Shown here: positions 49,131-59,087 of the stretch, one piece after another
Layout: each line of letters opens with the position of its first letter
Position numbering within the stretch: position 1 is the first letter of the stretch
Assembly: GCF_013415115.1 (NCBI RefSeq)
Contig: NZ_JACCDD010000008.1
Coordinates: 62,001 to 126,000, forward strand
DNA: 64,000 nt
From: Vreelandella zhaodongensis
GTDB lineage: Bacteria; Pseudomonadota; Gammaproteobacteria; Pseudomonadales; Halomonadaceae
Direction of reading: 5' to 3'
Made by a program: the position numbers and the translations under genes
The notes under the pieces: generated by a model
The model's database searches: none
What the model was told of the DNA's origin: nothing
Seen by the model: only the letters and a program-made list of their open reading frames with translations

Positions 49131-50142
49131 GCAGTGCCTCGTTCAGCGCAATAGCGCTTTTATTGGTCAGGCACTCAATACGGCCGTTTTGCGAATTGCG
49201 GCGCAGTAATAAGTCATCCTGGCCTGCTAACTCGCGTGCTGCCACGGTATTAACTTCCTGATTCTGGTCGTCGAGCAGGGTAACTTTCGAGCCCGCGGTA
49301 ATATACAAGCCCGCTTCTACGGTGCAGCGGTCACCTAATGGAATGCCGATGCCAGCATTGGCACCAATCAGGCAGCCTTCGCCTACCTTGATAATGATAT
49401 TGCCGCCGCCAGAGAGTGTGCCCATGGTGGAACAGCCACCACCTAGATCTGAGCCTTTGCCGACCATGACGCCTGCGGAAATACGCCCTTCAATCATGCC
49501 TGGACCTTCCGTGCCTGCGTTGAAGTTGACGAAGCCTTCGTGCATTACGGTGGTGCCTTCTCCCAGGTAGGCACCCAAACGCACGCGAGCGGTATCGCCG
49601 ATGCGGATGCCGGTGGGGACCACGTAATCGGTCATTTTGGGGAATTTATCGACGCAGTCAACGGATAGCGCGCGGCCAGCTAAGCGAGCTTTTAGGCGAC
49701 GGGCAGGCAGTTCTTCGATATCAATCGCGCCCTCATTGGTCCAGGCGATATTGCGCAGCAGGCCAAACATGCCTGTTAGATCCAGCCCGTGAGGCTTGAC
49801 TAAGCGGTGGGAGAGCAGGTGCAGCTTTAAGTAAACTTCAGGAGCGGTTTGCGGTGCTTGATCGCTTTCTAAGAACATGGCGACCAACGGGCGCTGGCTA
49901 GCGGCAAATGACTCAGCGAGCGCAGCCTGCTCAGAGTGGCCTGCGGCTTCCAGTGCTTTTGCTAAGCGTGTGCAGTCTTCGGGCAGGAAGCTGACCGGCG
50001 CATTGCCTGCTGGGGCGTCTAACGCCTCTTTAGCGGCAGCGACTAAGCTGTCTGCGGGATTGAGCAGCGGGGCGGGGTAGTAGATTTCCAGCCAGTCGCC
50101 CTGGGTGTTTTGAGTGCCGATTCCAAGCGCGAAGCTCAGCAT
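49117..50142 (-). CDS. dapD: Tetrahydrodipicolinate N-succinyltransferase, long form
   Basis: The product is 341 residues; this is the longer Pseudomonas-type DapD rather than the 274-residue enterobacterial form. The C-terminal half is a left-handed beta helix of hexapeptide repeats ([20 protein letters not shown] region, [38 protein letters not shown]). It succinylates tetrahydrodipicolinate, the step before DapC. The succinylated pathway is completed by dapC and dapE in the same cluster. Confidence 0.94.
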   Translation of the reverse strand: MLSFALGIGTQNTQGDWLEIYYPAPLLNPADSLVAAAKEALDAPAGNAPVSFLPEDCTRLAKALEAAGHSEQAALAESFAASQRPLVAMFLESDQAPQTAPEVYLKLHLLSHRLVKPHGLDLTGMFGLLRNIAWTNEGAIDIEELPARRLKARLAGRALSVDCVDKFPKMTDYVVPTGIRIGDTARVRLGAYLGEGTTVMHEGFVNFNAGTEGPGMIEGRISAGVMVGKGSDLGGGCSTMGTLSGGGNIIIKVGEGCLIGANAGIGIPLGDRCTVEAGLYITAGSKVTLLDDQNQEVNTVAARELAGQDDLLLRRNSQNGRIECLTNKSAIALNEALHAHN

Positions 50143-50188
50143 AACGCGTCTTCCTTTAAAGTTTGTGATTCACAATCAGTTATTAGGG

Positions 50189-50212
50189 CTCAGTGGTATG
50201 TTAGCCACTGAG
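50189..50212 (-). terminator. Weak hairpin at the end of the yffB-like gene
   Basis: CTCAGTGG (50189-50196) pairs with CCACTGAG (50205-50212) across an eight-base loop that contains the yffB-like stop codon. There is no T-run, so it may be an RNA processing or stability element rather than a terminator. Confidence 0.3.
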
Positions 50213-50548
50213 TGAGTCGTAATCGCCGTCGCGGTAGCCCACTAAAATAGTGTCGTCATCAACCTCTAGCAGCGGCCTTTTGAGCAGCGTAGGCTGTTCA
50301 AGCAATAGCCTGCGGGCAGACGTCGCATCCAAGCTGTCTTTTTCTTCCTGTGGTAAGTCACGCCATGTTTTGCTGCGCTTATTAAGCGCATCTAACAGCG
50401 GCACCCGTTCAAGAATGTGTTCAAGCAGGCCGGCTGACAGGCCATCCTTACGCAGGTCATGGGTCTTAAAGGGGATGCCTTTCTCTTCAAGCGCTTTGCG
50501 TGCCTTGCGGCAGGTATCGCATGTGTTGATGATATAGAGTGTCAGCAT
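50201..50548 (-). CDS. yffB: ArsC/Spx-like thioredoxin-fold protein (YffB type)
   Basis: The product is 115 residues. The N-terminal INTCDTCRKARKALEEKGI carries a CxxC redox motif of the ArsC/Spx group, and TLLKRPLLEVDDDTILVGY is the conserved C-terminal block. E. coli yffB likewise lies just upstream of dapE. Activity as a glutathione-dependent thiol reductase is proposed for YffB; arsenate reduction is not implied. AGGAGG precedes ATG 50548. Confidence 0.87.
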   Translation of the reverse strand: MLTLYIINTCDTCRKARKALEEKGIPFKTHDLRKDGLSAGLLEHILERVPLLDALNKRSKTWRDLPQEEKDSLDATSARRLLLEQPTLLKRPLLEVDDDTILVGYRDGDYDSLSG

Positions 50549-50581
50549 ACAACCTCCTTGAATAAATCGTGTGCGCAGTGT

Positions 50582-51778
50582 TTAGCCGCGCTCAACCAGT
50601 TGGCGAAGTCGCTCCGCTGCTTCAAGTGTAGGCGCAAGCTCCGCCACTAATGCTAAGCGCACTCGACCCGAGCCGGGATTATGGCCATTTTGCCCTGGGC
50701 GGCCCATGAGGCTGCCAGGTAAGACGCTAACGTGTTGCTCGCTAAATAGCCGTTGGGTAAAGGCGATATCATCACCGCCTGGCACCGCTGGCCACAGGTA
50801 AAAGCTTGCTTCTGGCGTGGGGAAGCTCATTACCGGAGCCAGAACGTTGGTCACTGCGCTAAATTTTTCGCGGTAAGCATCTCGGTTGGCGCGAACGTGG
50901 GCTTCATCCTGCCAAGCGGCGATAGACGCGTGCTGAAGCGGCAGCGACATTGCGCAACCGTGATAGGTGCGGTAGCGCTTAAACGGCGTGAGAAGATCTG
51001 CGTCACCCGCCACAAAGCCGGAGCGTAGCCCTGGCAAGTTTGAGCGCTTAGATAGCGAATGAAACACCACGCAGCGCCGGTAATCATCACGGCCAAGCTC
51101 CGCGCACGCTTGTAGTAGGCTGGGCGGTGGTGTGTTTTCATTCAGGTATAGCTCTGAGTAACACTCATCGGAGGCGATAATAAAGTCGTGCTCATCGGCC
51201 AGCGCGATCAGTTGCTTGAATTCTGCAAGTGGTGTGACGGCACCCGTTGGGTTGCCCGGAGAGCAAATAAATACGATTTGTACATCGCGCCAAGTCGCTG
51301 CGCTTACTGCCGAAAAATCAGGACGGAAGTCGTTGTCAGCTGTGCAGTCTAAGTAAAGCGGCTCGCCTCCTGCCAGTAAGGTAGCTCCTTCATAAATCTG
51401 ATAGAAGGGGTTGGGTACGGCGACCTTGGCTGGGCGATGTCGATCCAGTGCTGCTTGCACAAACGCAAAAATCGCTTCTCGGGTGCCGTTAACCGGCAGT
51501 ACTTGGCGTTCCGCATCTAATCCAGAAAGGGCAAAGCGTTGCGTTGCCCAGCGGGCAATCGTTTCGCGTAGGGCGGGCAAGCCATTGGTGGCTGGGTAGC
51601 GGGCCATCTCTAATTGATGGGCTACCAATGCTTCCAATGCTCCCGCGTAAGGGGCATGTTGAGGCTCCCCAATGGTCAGAGGAATATGTTCAAGCCCCGC
51701 CGGTGGCACAAGCGCCGCCTTTAGTGCGGCTAGCTTTTCAAACGGATAGGGGTGCAGGGCGTTCAGATCGGGATTCAT
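50582..51778 (-). CDS. dapC: Succinyldiaminopimelate transaminase DapC
   Basis: The product is 398 residues, a fold type I PLP aminotransferase. LPVNGTREAIFAFVQA, FICSPGNPTGAV, ASDECYSELY and the PLP lysine in HSLSKRSNLPGLRSGF are visible. The context with dapD and dapE supports DapC over other class I aminotransferases. It acts between DapD and DapE. Confidence 0.92.
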   Translation of the reverse strand: MNPDLNALHPYPFEKLAALKAALVPPAGLEHIPLTIGEPQHAPYAGALEALVAHQLEMARYPATNGLPALRETIARWATQRFALSGLDAERQVLPVNGTREAIFAFVQAALDRHRPAKVAVPNPFYQIYEGATLLAGGEPLYLDCTADNDFRPDFSAVSAATWRDVQIVFICSPGNPTGAVTPLAEFKQLIALADEHDFIIASDECYSELYLNENTPPPSLLQACAELGRDDYRRCVVFHSLSKRSNLPGLRSGFVAGDADLLTPFKRYRTYHGCAMSLPLQHASIAAWQDEAHVRANRDAYREKFSAVTNVLAPVMSFPTPEASFYLWPAVPGGDDIAFTQRLFSEQHVSVLPGSLMGRPGQNGHNPGSGRVRLALVAELAPTLEAAERLRQLVERG

Positions 51779-51850
51779 GGCGTGTCCGTTGATTGCCTAA
51801 AGGCGGTGCTGAATGTCCGTAAAACGGCAAGCTAGGCCGCCGATTATAGG

Positions 51851-51890
51851 CAAGCCCTGGTGCTACCTCAAACTTAACCACCAGGGCTTG
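51851..51890 (-). terminator. Long hairpin following glnD
   Basis: CAAGCCCTGGTG (51851-51862) and CACCAGGGCTTG (51879-51890) form a perfect 12-base stem with a 16-base loop, 15 bases after the glnD stop. The T-run is poor, so termination may be partial, allowing some readthrough to dapC. Confidence 0.6.
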
Positions 51891-51904
51891 GTTTATTTAA
51901 ATGC

Positions 51905-54580
51905 TTACACGCCGAGCACTTCGATAAGTCGTTCGCGAAGCTGCTGCTGCCGAGCTAAGTCGGTAAGCGGCTCACCTGACTTGGTGGTGATAAAGAAAAC
52001 ATCTTCAACCCGCTCACCTAAGGTGGCAATTTTTGCCGCCGAGAGGGCGATGTCCTGTTCCATAAAAATGCGACCTACACGAGCCAGTAAACCAGGGCGA
52101 TCCGGAGCGGTCAGCTCTAACAGGGTGCGTTCGTTAGCAGGATCCTGCTCAATCACTACCTCGGTGGGTACTTTGAAGTGCTTCAGTTGTCGTGGCGTAT
52201 GACGAGTAACGATATCGGGATAGTCGTCTGGATCGTCCAGTTCTTCAACGAGGTGACGGCGCATCTCTTCAATGTGCTCGGGGTCACGGATAGGTTGGCC
52301 GTAATGATCCAGCACAATAAAGGTATTTAGCGTCCAGTTGTTGTGAGAGGTCGCGATACGGGCATCGTGGATGGATAGGCCAAGTTGCTCCATGGCGGCG
52401 GCGGTGGCAGCAAATAGATCATCCACCGAGCGGGTGTGAATAAACACCTTGGTGCCGCCTTCTGCCATATCGGCGGTGGGGGCGCTAATTAAGACCAGAG
52501 GTAAGGCAGATGGTTGGTGGGCGAGAATGCCTTGGGTCTGCCAGACAATTTCGCTTGGAGCGTACTGCAGAAAGTAGTCTTCGCCGAGGGACTCCCATAG
52601 CGGATCAATCTGCGTGCTGTCTACACCAACGGTTTGCAGTAACGAACGAGCTTCAGTGCGTGTTTCACGCACCCAGTCATCTCGGTCGGGCGGGTTTTTT
52701 AACCCCCGTCGAAGGGCACGCTTGGTTTCGGCATGGAGCTGGCGCAATAGCGATGCTCGCCAGCCATTCCAGAGTGTTGGATTGGTGGCGTTGATGTCAG
52801 CGACGGTGAGCACGTAGAGGTAGTCTAAGCGAGTTTCGTCGCGCACTGTCAGGGCGAAGTCGCGAATCACGTCAGGATCGCTAATGTCACGCTTTTGAGC
52901 GGTCATCGACATCAGTAGATGATGCTCCACTAACCAGCGCACTAAGTTGGTATCGTGCTGGGAGACGTGGTGGCGTTGACAGAACTGTTCTACGTCGCGA
53001 GCACCAATCTCTGAATGGTCACCACCCCGGCCTTTGCCAACGTCGTGAAATAGGCCTGCAATCCAGAGTAAATCTAGTTTGGGTAACTGGTGGATAAGCG
53101 TTGCCGCGACGGGGAAGTCATCTTTGGCATCCGGCTTACGAAAGCCATGTAAAAACTTCAGCAAACGCAGGGTGTGGGCATCAACCGTGTATATATGAAA
53201 CAGGTCGTGCTGCATTAGCCCCACCGCACGGCCAAATTCAGGCAGGTATTTGCCTAAAATGCCGTAGCGATTCATGCGCCGTAGCTGGCGAGGAACATTG
53301 CCTGGTGCCCGCAAAATGGACATGAACAGCCGCTGATGGCGTGGGTCTTCTCGATAATGGTCGTCAATTTGATGGCGATGGTCACGAATCAAGCGAATCG
53401 TGTCCGCACGTACGCCCTCTATTTCCGGGTGTTTGGCCATTAGCAGGAACAGTTCCAGCATGGCCGCAGGGCGCTCACGAAAGAGGCTGCGTGAGCGCAC
53501 TTGGATATAGCCGCCCTTGATTTCGAAGCGCTCGTTTAGTTTGACGGTTTCCAACGCCTCTTTGCCGCGCAGAATGACCTCGTCAAAGTGTTGCAACAGC
53601 ATATCGTTGAGCCCGGCCAGGGCAGTCACATGCCGATAGTAGCGCTTCATGAACTGTTCGACCGCTAGGCGCTCGGGGGTGTCCCTGAAGCCGAACATTT
53701 CGGCAATGGTGCGCTGATGGTCAAATAGCAAGCGGTCTTCCGCGCGATCTGTAAGCATGTGCAGGGCGTAGCGCACTTGCCATAAAAAGGCCTGACCCTG
53801 GCTTAGGATGCGTAGCTCAGCATCATTCATAAAACCGTTGGCGACAATGTCAGCGTAGTGCTCAGTGCCAAAATGACGCTTTGCTACCCAGCCGATCATT
53901 TGAATATCGCGCAGCCCGCCGGGCGAGCTTTTAAGGTTGGGTTCCAGGTGGTATTCAGAGTTGTTGTAACGGTAGTGGCGGGTAATTTGTTCCTGCCATT
54001 TCGCTTCAAAAAAACGATCAGCGGGCCAAATTTGGTTAGCGCTAAGACGCTCGCGCATCTGTTTTCGAAGGCGTTTGGGGCCAGCAATAAGCCGTGATTC
54101 AAGCAGGTTGGTCATCACGGTAACATCGGCTTCAGCTTCCCGCTCGCAGTCGCTAAGTGAGCGGACGCTGTGGCCAATTTCAAGGCCGATATCCCAAAGA
54201 AAAGTAATGAATGCGCTTAGTGACTCCTGGTAAGGAGTGTCATCATCATGTTCAAGCAGCAGCAAGAGGTCGATGTCAGAGTGTGGGTGAAGCTCTCCGC
54301 GTCCATAGCCGCCTACTGCCACCAGGGCAACGCCATCGTCAGGCCAGTCGTGCTGTGCCCAGGCGATAGCCAGTAGTTGATCAAGGTACCACGCTCGACC
54401 GCGAACCAGATTGCGTATATCTGCTCCTGCACGAAACTGCTCATCTAGCCTGGCCTGAAGCTCCCGCAGCGCTGCCTTAAATGGCGCAATGGGGGAGCGT
54501 GACCCCGCCAGCTCGGTGCGAAATAAATCGAGATCATACAGCGTGGTGTCCGGCTCGAACCGGTAGTGGTGAAGAAGCAT
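51905..54580 (-). CDS. glnD: [Protein-PII] uridylyltransferase / uridylyl-removing enzyme
   Basis: The product is 891 residues. It senses glutamine and adds or removes UMP on PII proteins. Domains in order: nucleotidyltransferase with GGYGRGELHPHSDIDLLLL (two catalytic Asp), the nucleotidyltransferase-associated helical region, an HD hydrolase domain with FHDVGKGRGGDHSEIG, and two C-terminal ACT domains (about 700-780 and 815-885; ELTAPDRPGLLARVGRIF). The start overlaps the map stop by one base (TGATG). Confidence 0.96.
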   Translation of the reverse strand: MLLHHYRFEPDTTLYDLDLFRTELAGSRSPIAPFKAALRELQARLDEQFRAGADIRNLVRGRAWYLDQLLAIAWAQHDWPDDGVALVAVGGYGRGELHPHSDIDLLLLLEHDDDTPYQESLSAFITFLWDIGLEIGHSVRSLSDCEREAEADVTVMTNLLESRLIAGPKRLRKQMRERLSANQIWPADRFFEAKWQEQITRHYRYNNSEYHLEPNLKSSPGGLRDIQMIGWVAKRHFGTEHYADIVANGFMNDAELRILSQGQAFLWQVRYALHMLTDRAEDRLLFDHQRTIAEMFGFRDTPERLAVEQFMKRYYRHVTALAGLNDMLLQHFDEVILRGKEALETVKLNERFEIKGGYIQVRSRSLFRERPAAMLELFLLMAKHPEIEGVRADTIRLIRDHRHQIDDHYREDPRHQRLFMSILRAPGNVPRQLRRMNRYGILGKYLPEFGRAVGLMQHDLFHIYTVDAHTLRLLKFLHGFRKPDAKDDFPVAATLIHQLPKLDLLWIAGLFHDVGKGRGGDHSEIGARDVEQFCQRHHVSQHDTNLVRWLVEHHLLMSMTAQKRDISDPDVIRDFALTVRDETRLDYLYVLTVADINATNPTLWNGWRASLLRQLHAETKRALRRGLKNPPDRDDWVRETRTEARSLLQTVGVDSTQIDPLWESLGEDYFLQYAPSEIVWQTQGILAHQPSALPLVLISAPTADMAEGGTKVFIHTRSVDDLFAATAAAMEQLGLSIHDARIATSHNNWTLNTFIVLDHYGQPIRDPEHIEEMRRHLVEELDDPDDYPDIVTRHTPRQLKHFKVPTEVVIEQDPANERTLLELTAPDRPGLLARVGRIFMEQDIALSAAKIATLGERVEDVFFITTKSGEPLTDLARQQQLRERLIEVLGV

Positions 54581-55371
54581 CAGCGGTTCAAAAAACTAAG
54601 GTCTTCGTCGCTGCGTGCGGTCAGCACGTCAACACCTGTTTCCGTGACCAGCAGCGTGTGCTCCCACTGGGCGGACAGGCTGCGATCCTTAGTGACCGCT
54701 GTCCAACCATCGCGCAGTACCTTGGTTTTATAGCCACCTACATTAATCATCGGCTCGATAGTAAAGCACATGCCTGCTTCCAGGCGGATGTCGGCATCCG
54801 GTGCATAGCCATCGTAGTGCAAGAACTGCGGGTCTTCGTGGAAGTCGGCACCGATGCCATGGCCGCAAAAGTCACGCACAACAGAATAGCCGTGTGCTTC
54901 AGCGTGCTGCTGAATGGCACGGGCAAGTTCCGAGAGGCGTACGCCAGGCCTCACTAGCTCAATGCTTTTATACAAGCATTCTTGAGTGATGCGGCACAGG
55001 CGCTCGCCCTGAATTGTATCGCCGATGACAAACATCACGCTGGAGTCACCGTGGTAGCCGTCAGTGGTTCTGACAGTGATATCCAGGTTCATGATGTCGC
55101 CATTTTTAAGCTTTTTGGCATCGTCGGGAATGCCGTGGCAGACCACATGGTTGATCGACGTGCAGGTCGCTTTCGGAAAACCATGGTAATTCAGTGGTGC
55201 TGGTGTAGAGCCTAAATTATTAACAATGAAATCGTGGCACAGGCGATCAATTTCACCCGTAGATATCCCCGCCTTGACCTGGGGAGTGATCATTTCAATG
55301 ACGCTGGCGGCTTGACGCCCGGCTTCGCGCATTTTCTCGATTTCAGAAGGCGTCTTGATAGGAACGTTCAT
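54580..55371 (-). CDS. map: Methionine aminopeptidase, type I
   Basis: The product is 263 residues. Metal ligands appear in NLDITVRTTDGYHGDSSVMF, GHGIGADFHEDPQ, TIEPMINVG and SAQWEHTLLVTETG. It removes the initiator Met after deformylation. The gene diverges from rpsB as in E. coli, with a 333-base region between. Confidence 0.95.
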   Translation of the reverse strand: MNVPIKTPSEIEKMREAGRQAASVIEMITPQVKAGISTGEIDRLCHDFIVNNLGSTPAPLNYHGFPKATCTSINHVVCHGIPDDAKKLKNGDIMNLDITVRTTDGYHGDSSVMFVIGDTIQGERLCRITQECLYKSIELVRPGVRLSELARAIQQHAEAHGYSVVRDFCGHGIGADFHEDPQFLHYDGYAPDADIRLEAGMCFTIEPMINVGGYKTKVLRDGWTAVTKDRSLSAQWEHTLLVTETGVDVLTARSDEDLSFLNR

Positions 55372-55450
55372 GAATTCTCGATGTAGATTCTAGGTAAGTG
55401 GCGAACGGCAATGATGAGCGGCAAATTAAGATCGTAATATAGGCTGCGAC

Positions 55451-55479
55451 TTCATCTTAGTAATGATCTATGGTATAAA
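55451..55479 (+). promoter_or_regulatory. Promoter of rpsB-tsf
   Basis: TTCATC (55451-55456) and TATAAA (55474-55479) are 17 bases apart. The bases after the -10 (GCCGCGCG) form a GC-rich discriminator typical of stringently controlled ribosomal promoters. Confidence 0.55.
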
Positions 55480-55704
55480 GCCGCGCGCTTTCCTGCAATC
55501 GCCATCCGATGCTTCTTTATGGGTCGGTCATCTGCAGAAGGGCAATTAAACAGCAACGCATACACGGTGTTGCTAAAACAGCAAGCCTTGAAAACACACA
55601 TGCACCGGCACATGGTCCCGGGTGCCGCTGGCAACGTCTAACGATGTCACTGGTCGGATCCATGGGGTGCGTGGAGGCCTAACCCGAGTTTCAGGAGTTT
55701 TACC
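55480..55704 (+). ncRNA. Long rpsB leader, candidate S2-binding regulatory RNA
   Basis: About 215 bases of untranslated RNA separate the predicted start site from rpsB. GC-rich complementary stretches occur (for example GGCAC and GTGCC near 55615-55630). In E. coli the rpsB leader folds into a structure by which S2 represses its own operon. I infer an equivalent element; I could not verify the fold. The rest of the map-rpsB gap (55372-55450) shows nothing else. Confidence 0.4.
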
Positions 55705-56454
55705 ATGTCTCACGTTAATATGCGTGACCTGCTGAAAGCAGGCGCTCACTTCGGTCACCAAACCAAGTACTGGAATCCGAAGATGAGCAAGTTCATCTTC
55801 GGCGCGCGCAACAAGATTCATATCATCAACCTCGAGCACACCCTGCCGGCGCTGAATGAAGCGATCGACGTGGTTGAGAAGATGGCGGCATCCAACAACA
55901 AAATTTTGTTTGTTGGCACCAAGCGCAGCGCTAGCAAGATCATCAAAGAAGAAGCCAATCGCGTTAACCAGCCGTTCGTTAACCATCGCTGGTTGGGCGG
56001 TATGTTGACCAACTTCAAGACCATTCGTCAGTCCATCAAGCGTCTGCGTGACCTAGAAACAATGCGCGAAGATGGTACGTTCGAGAAGCTGACCAAGAAA
56101 GAAGTCCTGATGGCGACGCGTGAGCAGGATAAGCTTGAGCGCTCTATCGGCGGTATCAAGAACATGGGCGGCCTGCCGGACGCACTGTTTGTTATCGACG
56201 TTGACCACGAGCGCATCGCGATCAACGAAGCCAACAAGCTGGGTATCCCCGTTATTGGCGTTGTCGATACTAACTCTAACCCAGATGGCGTTGATTACGT
56301 GATCCCGGGCAACGATGACTCTATTCGCGCTATCCAGATCTACGTGAAAGCCATTGCTGACGCGTGTGGTCGTGCGAAAGAAGGTCGTCCGGATGAGTTT
56401 GTTGAAGTGACTGAAGAAGCCGCTTCTGCCGACACCGGTACTGCTGCCGAGTAA
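55705..56454 (+). CDS. rpsB: Small subunit ribosomal protein uS2
   Basis: The product is 249 residues: [20 protein letters not shown] and [19 protein letters not shown] are highly conserved, as is [10 protein letters not shown] near the end. CAGGAG precedes ATG 55705. It is followed by a terminator-like hairpin and tsf, the usual operon. Confidence 0.97.
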   Translation: MSHVNMRDLLKAGAHFGHQTKYWNPKMSKFIFGARNKIHIINLEHTLPALNEAIDVVEKMAASNNKILFVGTKRSASKIIKEEANRVNQPFVNHRWLGGMLTNFKTIRQSIKRLRDLETMREDGTFEKLTKKEVLMATREQDKLERSIGGIKNMGGLPDALFVIDVDHERIAINEANKLGIPVIGVVDTNSNPDGVDYVIPGNDDSIRAIQIYVKAIADACGRAKEGRPDEFVEVTEEAASADTGTAAE

Positions 56455-56499
56455 CGGCTGCAGTGGTGCGGCGGGCAAGTGAGCCGCATCGTGTTAAGA

Positions 56500-56520
56500 G
56501 GGGGGCTTACGCCCCCTTTT
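56500..56520 (+). terminator. Terminator/attenuator between rpsB and tsf
   Basis: GGGGGC (56501-56506) pairs with GCCCCC (56511-56516) around TTAC, followed by TTTT. In E. coli a partial terminator in this gap sets the S2 to EF-Ts ratio. A -10-like TATACT at 56616-56621 may give tsf its own promoter, though no good -35 is seen. Confidence 0.7.
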
Positions 56521-56670
56521 CCCGCTTTGGTTATGCCCAGGCGGGCCGAATATGCCGGATGCTCAATGCCGGCAAGCGTTCTACAAAGTGATACGCAACG
56601 GTCATCTGCCGAGCCTATACTATGTGGGGCGTTTAACTCTCAGCTAGAACCATTTCCGAGGTGAAAACTC

Positions 56671-57540
56671 ATGGCAGCTATCAGCGCCTCTCAGGTTAAG
56701 GAACTGCGCGAACGTACCGGTCTTGGCATGATGGAGTGTAAAAAAGCACTCACCGAAGCCGACGGTGATATCGAAGTTGCAATCGAGAACCTGCGTAAAA
56801 GCTCTGGTCTAAAAGCCGCGAAAAAAGCGGGCCGCACCGCTGCAGAAGGTGCCGTTGTTACTCGCGTAGCTGAAGACGGTAGCTACGGCGTAATGGTCGA
56901 GATCAACTCTGAAACTGACTTCGTTGCCCGTGACGACAACTTCATCGCTTTCACCAACAAGATCGCAGATGCGTTCTTTGCGGCGAAAAATGAAGACGTT
57001 GCTGCGGTAATGGCGGGTGATCTCGAGTCTACTCGTGAGCAGCTAGTGCAGAAAATCGGCGAGAACATCGGTGTGCGTCGTGCCGTTGTTGTGAACGCTG
57101 TTGAAGGCGGTCTGGTCGGTGAATATGTTCACGGTGGCCGTATTGGCGTTTTGACCGTTCTGACGGGTGGTAACTCGGAAGCTGCTAAAGACGTTGCTAT
57201 GCACGTTGCAGCGATCAATCCGTCGGTTGCGCACCCAGAAGACATGCCGCAAGAAGAGCTGGATAAAGAAAAAGCGATTATTCTGGCCCAGCCGGACATG
57301 GCCGGTAAGCCTGAGCAGATTGCTGAGAAAATGGTTCAAGGCCGCCTGAAGAAGTACCTGGCCGAGAACAGTCTGACCGAACAACCGTTCGTTAAAGACC
57401 CGAACCAGTCCGTTGCCGAGTTCGTCAAAGCCGCTGGTGGTGAAGTGGTTAGCTTCACTCGCTTTGAAGTGGGCGAAGGCATTGAGAAAGAAGAAGTCGA
57501 CTTTGCTAAAGAAGTTATGGAACAGGCTGGCCGTCGCTAA
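56671..57540 (+). CDS. tsf: Translation elongation factor EF-Ts
   Basis: The product is 289 residues. The N-terminal [18 protein letters not shown], then [17 protein letters not shown] and the nucleotide-exchange TDFV element in [13 protein letters not shown] are visible. It exchanges GDP on EF-Tu. CCGAGG precedes ATG 56671. Confidence 0.97.
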   Translation: MAAISASQVKELRERTGLGMMECKKALTEADGDIEVAIENLRKSSGLKAAKKAGRTAAEGAVVTRVAEDGSYGVMVEINSETDFVARDDNFIAFTNKIADAFFAAKNEDVAAVMAGDLESTREQLVQKIGENIGVRRAVVVNAVEGGLVGEYVHGGRIGVLTVLTGGNSEAAKDVAMHVAAINPSVAHPEDMPQEELDKEKAIILAQPDMAGKPEQIAEKMVQGRLKKYLAENSLTEQPFVKDPNQSVAEFVKAAGGEVVSFTRFEVGEGIEKEEVDFAKEVMEQAGRR

Positions 57541-57563
57541 GGTCAGACGTTCTAGAAAAAGAT

Positions 57564-57585
57564 GGCGTGCGCGCGAGCGCACGCC
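57564..57585 (+). terminator. Perfect GNRA-loop hairpin between tsf and pyrH
   Basis: GGCGTGCGC (57564-57572) and GCGCACGCC (57577-57585) form a nine-base stem capped by GCGA, a GNRA tetraloop. The downstream sequence has no T-run, so it may be an attenuator or processing site. Confidence 0.5.
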
Positions 57586-57662
57586 TTCGTGTATCCGGCC
57601 CCTGTGAAAGTTGAGGGGTCGTCACGCCCACCTGTGTTCAGGTCAGCTTCAGGAGAGATGCC

Positions 57663-58436
57663 ATGTCACGCGATGTTCAAGAGTCCGCCCCCAGTGCTGG
57701 TGCCAGCAAAATTGAGAAATCAAAATCAAAATACAAGCGTATTTTGCTAAAGCTGTCTGGCGAAGCGCTAATGGGTGAACATGATTTTGGTATTGATCCG
57801 AAAGTGTTGGATCGTATGGCGCTAGAAATCGGCCAGTTGGTCGGTATCGGTGTTCAGGTGGGGATCGTAATTGGTGGTGGTAATCTGTTCCGTGGCGCAG
57901 CGTTAAATGAAGCTGGCATGGATCGGGTGACGGGTGACCACATGGGAATGCTGGCAACAGTCATGAATGCCTTGGCGATGCGTGATGCGCTGGAGCGCTC
58001 CAATATACGTTCGCGGGTAATGTCAGCGATTCCCATGAGTGGTGTGGTTGAGCACTACGACCGCCGCACTGCCATTCGTTATTTGACGTCGGGTGATGTA
58101 GTGCTGTTTTCCGCTGGTACGGGTAATCCCTTCTTTACTACCGACTCGGCAGCCTGTTTGCGAGGCATCGAAGTCGATGTGGATGTGGTGATCAAGGCGA
58201 CCAAAGTGGACGGCGTGTACAATAAAGACCCAGTGAAGTACCCCGATGCAGTGAAATATGACCAGCTCTCCTATGATGATGCCCTGGAGCAAAAGCTGGG
58301 CGTAATGGATTTGACCGCAATCTGCCTGGTACGTGACCATAATATGCCGGTGCGGGTATTCGATATGAACAAGCCTGGTGCCCTGCTGAATTTAGTAGTA
58401 GGGGGCAAGGAAGGCACGCTGATAGACAGAGGGTAA
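57663..58436 (+). CDS. pyrH: UMP kinase
   Basis: The product is 257 residues, with an extra charged stretch of about 20 residues before [14 protein letters not shown]. Further blocks are [12 protein letters not shown], the GTP/UTP-allostery region, [16 protein letters not shown] and [12 protein letters not shown]. It phosphorylates UMP to UDP as a hexamer. CAGGAGAG precedes ATG 57663. Confidence 0.96.
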   Translation: MSRDVQESAPSAGASKIEKSKSKYKRILLKLSGEALMGEHDFGIDPKVLDRMALEIGQLVGIGVQVGIVIGGGNLFRGAALNEAGMDRVTGDHMGMLATVMNALAMRDALERSNIRSRVMSAIPMSGVVEHYDRRTAIRYLTSGDVVLFSAGTGNPFFTTDSAACLRGIEVDVDVVIKATKVDGVYNKDPVKYPDAVKYDQLSYDDALEQKLGVMDLTAICLVRDHNMPVRVFDMNKPGALLNLVVGGKEGTLIDRG

Positions 58437-58440
58437 TAAC

Positions 58441-58998
58441 GTGATCAATGACATCAAGAAAGATGCAGATTCTCGCATGAAGAAAAGTGTTGAGGCGCTG
58501 AACGGTAACTTTAATAAGATCCGTACCGGGCGCGCTCATCCTAGTATTTTAGATACCGTCACCGTCGACTATTATGGTGGTCAAGTGCCGCTTAGCCAAG
58601 TGGCGTCTGTGAACGTTGAAGACGCTCGTACGCTGACGGTTTCTCCTTGGGAGCAGGGCATGGTGCCTAAGATTGAGAAGGCTATCATTACCTCCGACCT
58701 AGGGCTTAACCCTTCGAGCGCTGGTAACGTTATTCGTGTGCCCATGCCCATGTTGACGGAGGAAACGCGCAAAGGGTACATCAAGCAGGCACGTAGCGAA
58801 GCTGAGCATGCACGCGTAGCGGTGCGTAACGTGCGTCGTGATGCCAACGGTGATTTTAAATCCTTGTTGAAGGACAAAGAGATTACCGAAGACGATCAGC
58901 GTCAGGGAGAAGATGAAATCCAAAAGCTGACAGATAAATATATCGCCGAAATTGATAAGGCGCTTGCCGCAAAAGAACAGGATCTAATGCAGGTATAA
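58441..58998 (+). CDS. frr: Ribosome recycling factor
   Basis: The product is 185 residues, normal for the family. GTG 58441 is the start, four bases after the pyrH stop. The helices carry [17 protein letters not shown] and [19 protein letters not shown]. It splits post-termination ribosomes with EF-G. Confidence 0.96.
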   Translation: MINDIKKDADSRMKKSVEALNGNFNKIRTGRAHPSILDTVTVDYYGGQVPLSQVASVNVEDARTLTVSPWEQGMVPKIEKAIITSDLGLNPSSAGNVIRVPMPMLTEETRKGYIKQARSEAEHARVAVRNVRRDANGDFKSLLKDKEITEDDQRQGEDEIQKLTDKYIAEIDKALAAKEQDLMQV

Positions 58999-59017
58999 CG
59001 ACCTGCTTTCATCTAGC

Positions 59018-59041
59018 CACGGGCAGGTCTCCCTGCCCGTG
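59018..59041 (+). terminator. Hairpin between frr and uppS
   Basis: CACGGGCAGG (59018-59027) and CCTGCCCGTG (59032-59041) make a perfect ten-base stem with a TCTC loop. There is no T-run; partial termination or RNA stabilisation is possible. Confidence 0.5.
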
Positions 59042-59087
59042 AGCCACCGTTTGGCTTTACTATGACTGATCTTTGGTGCGAGAACCC

